From assembly GCF_001426865.1 (NCBI RefSeq), contig NZ_LMFO01000001.1:310001-374000 (forward strand): 64,000 bases of DNA. The letters are read 5' to 3'. Both the position numbers and the translations under genes were made by a program. Under the pieces are notes generated by a model, which was not told the DNA's origin, did not search any database, and was given only the letters and a program-made list of their open reading frames with translations. Below are positions 61,595-64,000 of the stretch, in pieces. Source of the DNA: Paenibacillus sp. Root52 (lineage in GTDB: Bacteria > Bacillota > Bacilli > Paenibacillales > Paenibacillaceae). Positions within the stretch are counted from its first letter, which is position 1. Every line of letters begins with the position of its first letter.

Positions 61595-63856
61595 ATGTTT
61601 GTAAAATGCATGACACTACTAAGTACGATCCTTGGTTCCATGCTCTTATGGGCAGGAAACGCAGGCGCAGAGTCACGATTTACGGATTTACAGTATTCCA
61701 AGTGGGCAGAAGATGGCATTCAGTATATGGCTGAACGCGGGACAGTAGCTGGCTACGGTAACGGAATATTTCAGCCGGAGAAGTCTGTAACGAGGGCGCA
61801 AGCTGTCACTTTTATGGTGCGAGAGTTATATCCAGACGAACTTCAACAGCCTGTGCAAGGGGGCAATTACTCAGATGTTCCAACGACACATCCCTTCTAT
61901 CGCGAAATTACGATAGCTGCCAAGAATGGACTGGCGAGTGGGTTCCCAGATGGTACCTTTCGCCCTAATGCACCCATTAGCCGTGCTGAAACGGCAGCAT
62001 TCCTTACGCGATCCTATCCCTTGGAAGAAGGGAAGCAACCTGCAAGTTGGACAGATACGGAGTCTCATTGGGCAGCTGCACCAATTCTCATGTTAAGCTC
62101 CAATGGTTTGGTTGGCGGATACGCAGACGGAACCTATCGGCCGAATCGCTCCGTCACACGCGCTGAATATGCCGTATTTATGTCGCGTGTTATCCGCTTT
62201 GAGCGTGAACAAGCTATACAGGCTCAAGACTGGGATAAATTGATCTCGTATATGACGTTAAGTGAACAAGTTGGTCAAATGCTGATGCCAGACATTAGGC
62301 AATGGAATGGTAAAGTCACGACGACGGTACATGAAGGTCTGAAGCGGGATATCCATGATCAGGATCTAGGTGGACTTATTCTTTTTGACAAAAATATCGT
62401 GGATGCAAGGCAAGTAGCTACGTTTACACATGATCTGCAGGCAGAAGCAGGTGACATTCCGCTATTCCTTGGTATTGATCAAGAAGGCGGCGTCATTAAA
62501 AGAATTCCAGGAGGTACGAATCTGCCGGGACAGATGGCACTCGGTGCAACTGGAAGTACAGCGCTAGCTGAATCTGCAGCTCAATTGACTGGAGAGGAAC
62601 TGAAGGCCCTAGGGATTCAGGTTAATTTTGCACCTGTTCTCGACATTAACAGCAATCCAGACAATCCGATTATCGGGATAAGATCCTTTGGCTCGAATGC
62701 TGAATTGGTGTCACGGTTTGGTCTTGCCATGATTAAGGGCTTAAGGGAATCAGGCGTCATTGCCGCAGTGAAGCATTTTCCAGGTCACGGGGATACAGCG
62801 ATAGATTCTCATCTGGGTATGCCGGTGTTGACACATCCGCGAGAACGACTGGATGCCGTCGAACTGAAGCCGTTCAGAGATGCCATTAACAATGGGGTCG
62901 ATATGATCATGACTGCACACATTGCGTTCCCTGCGATCGATAATGAGCAAATGACTTCTCTAAAAGATGGCCAAAAAGTACCGGTACCCGCTACATTATC
63001 CAAGAAGGTTCTTACGGGTCTACTTCGCGATGAACTTGGATATGATGGACTGATCATCTCAGATGCTTTTACGATGAAGGCGATTGCGGAGCATTTTGGA
63101 GAGAATAAGGCGGTAGAACGTGCAGTTTCCGCTGGGGTAGACATCATCCTGATGCCAAAAGATTCAGCAGCAGCACATCAAACATTGGTAAACGCAGTGA
63201 TGAAGGGTACAATCCCGAAAGAAACCATCCAAGCGTCTGTCACGCGAATCTTGGAAGCTAAATTCCAATATGGATTATTTGAACGCAGTCCGTCACTCTC
63301 GGTTAAGCTAGCAGAACTGAACCGGGTTATCGGATCGAGTCAGCATCGCACCGTGGAACGGGAAATTGCCGAGCAAGCAGTTACTGTCTTGGCTAGTCGA
63401 GAAGGGAAGCGCGTTGATTCAATAAACAAAGGTGATCAGGTTGCGATAGTTGCAGCCGATGAACAGCAGGCGCAGCAGCTGGAGAGACAACTCCAACAAT
63501 CGGCCAGCAACCTGTCGCTCCAAACGAGCATATTCGTTATGCGTCAAGGCAATTCAAAGGAAACACTACAAGCGATTGCCAAGGCAGATTACGTGATTCT
63601 TGCTTCTTATCAGTTCCGTAATGTGGCTAGTGAGTTCGGCTGGAACGATTACCAGGTCTTGATTGATGAGATGAACAGGCGTAGTCAGCGATATACGTTG
63701 TTATCTCTTGGAAACCCATATGAGACGATCTATCTGCAGAACGCGCGCTCAGCCTTGGCTGTGTACGGGAAGCAGGAGCCTAATACGTTAGCAGGCATTA
63801 AGGTGTTGCTTGGTCAGCTTGAGGCTGGTGGTAAGTTACCGGTGAAGATTGATTAA
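61595..63856 (+). CDS. S-layer-anchored GH3 beta-N-acetylhexosaminidase (NagZ-like)
   Basis: 753 residues. Signal peptide (about 1-25, AGNAGA), three SLH repeats (about 27-195: FTDLQYSKWAEDGIQYMAER, YSDVPTTHPFYREITIAAKN, WTDTESHWAAAPILMLSSNG) that attach to pyruvylated wall polymer, then a GH3 domain. The latter has LGIDQEGGVIKR, KHFPGHGDTAIDSH (Lys393-His406; His/Asp acid-base dyad of the NagZ group) and nucleophile Asp490 in IISDAFTMKAI. A C-terminal GH3_C-like domain follows (about 590-750). It hydrolyses N-acetylglucosaminyl bonds of peptidoglycan or chitin fragments at the cell surface. Confidence 0.93.
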   Translation: MFVKCMTLLSTILGSMLLWAGNAGAESRFTDLQYSKWAEDGIQYMAERGTVAGYGNGIFQPEKSVTRAQAVTFMVRELYPDELQQPVQGGNYSDVPTTHPFYREITIAAKNGLASGFPDGTFRPNAPISRAETAAFLTRSYPLEEGKQPASWTDTESHWAAAPILMLSSNGLVGGYADGTYRPNRSVTRAEYAVFMSRVIRFEREQAIQAQDWDKLISYMTLSEQVGQMLMPDIRQWNGKVTTTVHEGLKRDIHDQDLGGLILFDKNIVDARQVATFTHDLQAEAGDIPLFLGIDQEGGVIKRIPGGTNLPGQMALGATGSTALAESAAQLTGEELKALGIQVNFAPVLDINSNPDNPIIGIRSFGSNAELVSRFGLAMIKGLRESGVIAAVKHFPGHGDTAIDSHLGMPVLTHPRERLDAVELKPFRDAINNGVDMIMTAHIAFPAIDNEQMTSLKDGQKVPVPATLSKKVLTGLLRDELGYDGLIISDAFTMKAIAEHFGENKAVERAVSAGVDIILMPKDSAAAHQTLVNAVMKGTIPKETIQASVTRILEAKFQYGLFERSPSLSVKLAELNRVIGSSQHRTVEREIAEQAVTVLASREGKRVDSINKGDQVAIVAADEQQAQQLERQLQQSASNLSLQTSIFVMRQGNSKETLQAIAKADYVILASYQFRNVASEFGWNDYQVLIDEMNRRSQRYTLLSLGNPYETIYLQNARSALAVYGKQEPNTLAGIKVLLGQLEAGGKLPVKID

Positions 63857-63881
63857 GCAGGAAAACAGTTTAAAGATGAAC

Positions 63882-63918
63882 AAATAAACCGCGCCAAGCG
63901 CGGTTTATTTGTTTTTAT
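63882..63918 (+). terminator. Terminator after the GH3 gene
   Basis: AAATAAACCGCG / CGCGGTTTATTT perfect stem with a five-base loop and following T-run. No further gene is seen to the end of the window. Confidence 0.85.
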
Positions 63919-64000
63919 GTTAGACTACTTACAAACAATATTGAAAATTTTAGCTGAAAATTACATTTTATTAAAAAATTCATACTAATTAGATAAGATT

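Overview
The window looks like a chromosomal segment of a Paenibacillus-type Firmicute. The evidence is moderate GC, strong GGAGG ribosome sites with frequent GTG/TTG starts, YesM/YesN two-component proteins next to LplABC-type sugar transporters, CcpA cre-like sites, an S-layer-anchored glycosidase, and many intracellular glycoside hydrolases (GH8, GH43, GH2, GH95). I see no rRNA, tRNA, CRISPR array or intact insertion sequence.

Layout. 1-4024: end of a DUF5696 gene and two sugar ABC permeases. 4106-4459: small lipoprotein. 4576-8069: xylan-oligomer locus (GH8 exo-oligoxylanase facing an SGNH hydrolase and a CE1-like esterase). 8449-10415: signalling operon (CheY-like receiver, CheC-type phosphatase with two intact sites, PAS-GGDEF cyclase). 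10635-14381: a large XRE/NB-ARC/TPR regulator divergent from a tautomerase and an azoreductase. 14579-15262: UPF0173 hydrolase. 15512-23243: eight-gene operon combining a Nik/Dpp-type ABC transporter with an AstE/AspA-like deacylase, an ornithine-cyclodeaminase homologue and an AhpD-like protein. 23505-28615: GntR regulator, MFS carrier, split transketolase and SDR, with a shared 23-base operator-like repeat before the MFS and transketolase genes. 29167-31155: YeiL-like Crp/Fnr regulator divergent from a divergent S-adenosylhomocysteine-hydrolase homologue.

31769-37543 is the most unusual part: an AT-rich four-gene cassette on one strand. It encodes a WYL regulator, a beta-propeller-like protein with an unusual N-terminus, a Ycf46-like AAA+ ATPase, and a protein that combines a candidate PD-(D/E)xK nuclease core with a C-terminal glycine-rich membrane segment. 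The layout (sensor or scaffold, ATPase, nuclease/membrane effector, WYL control) resembles anti-phage systems, but I do not recognise it as a named one.

37750-48264 holds small accessory units: GH43-like protein, GNAT, a sigma-factor remnant, TetR with its SDR target, a VOC protein, CMD-cupin pair, GH2, a second TetR and a phytase-like phosphatase behind a PhoP-box-like repeat. Palindromes near both TetR genes recur at probable target promoters. 48585-60090 is a sugar locus: GH95 fucosidase, YesN/YesM, two tandem paralogous binding proteins (perfect cre match upstream, stable hairpin downstream) and two permeases. The end holds a phosphotransferase remnant, a TauE/SafE exporter and an SLH-GH3 hexosaminidase.

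All assignments come from reading the sequence and recalled family signatures; no database search was run.
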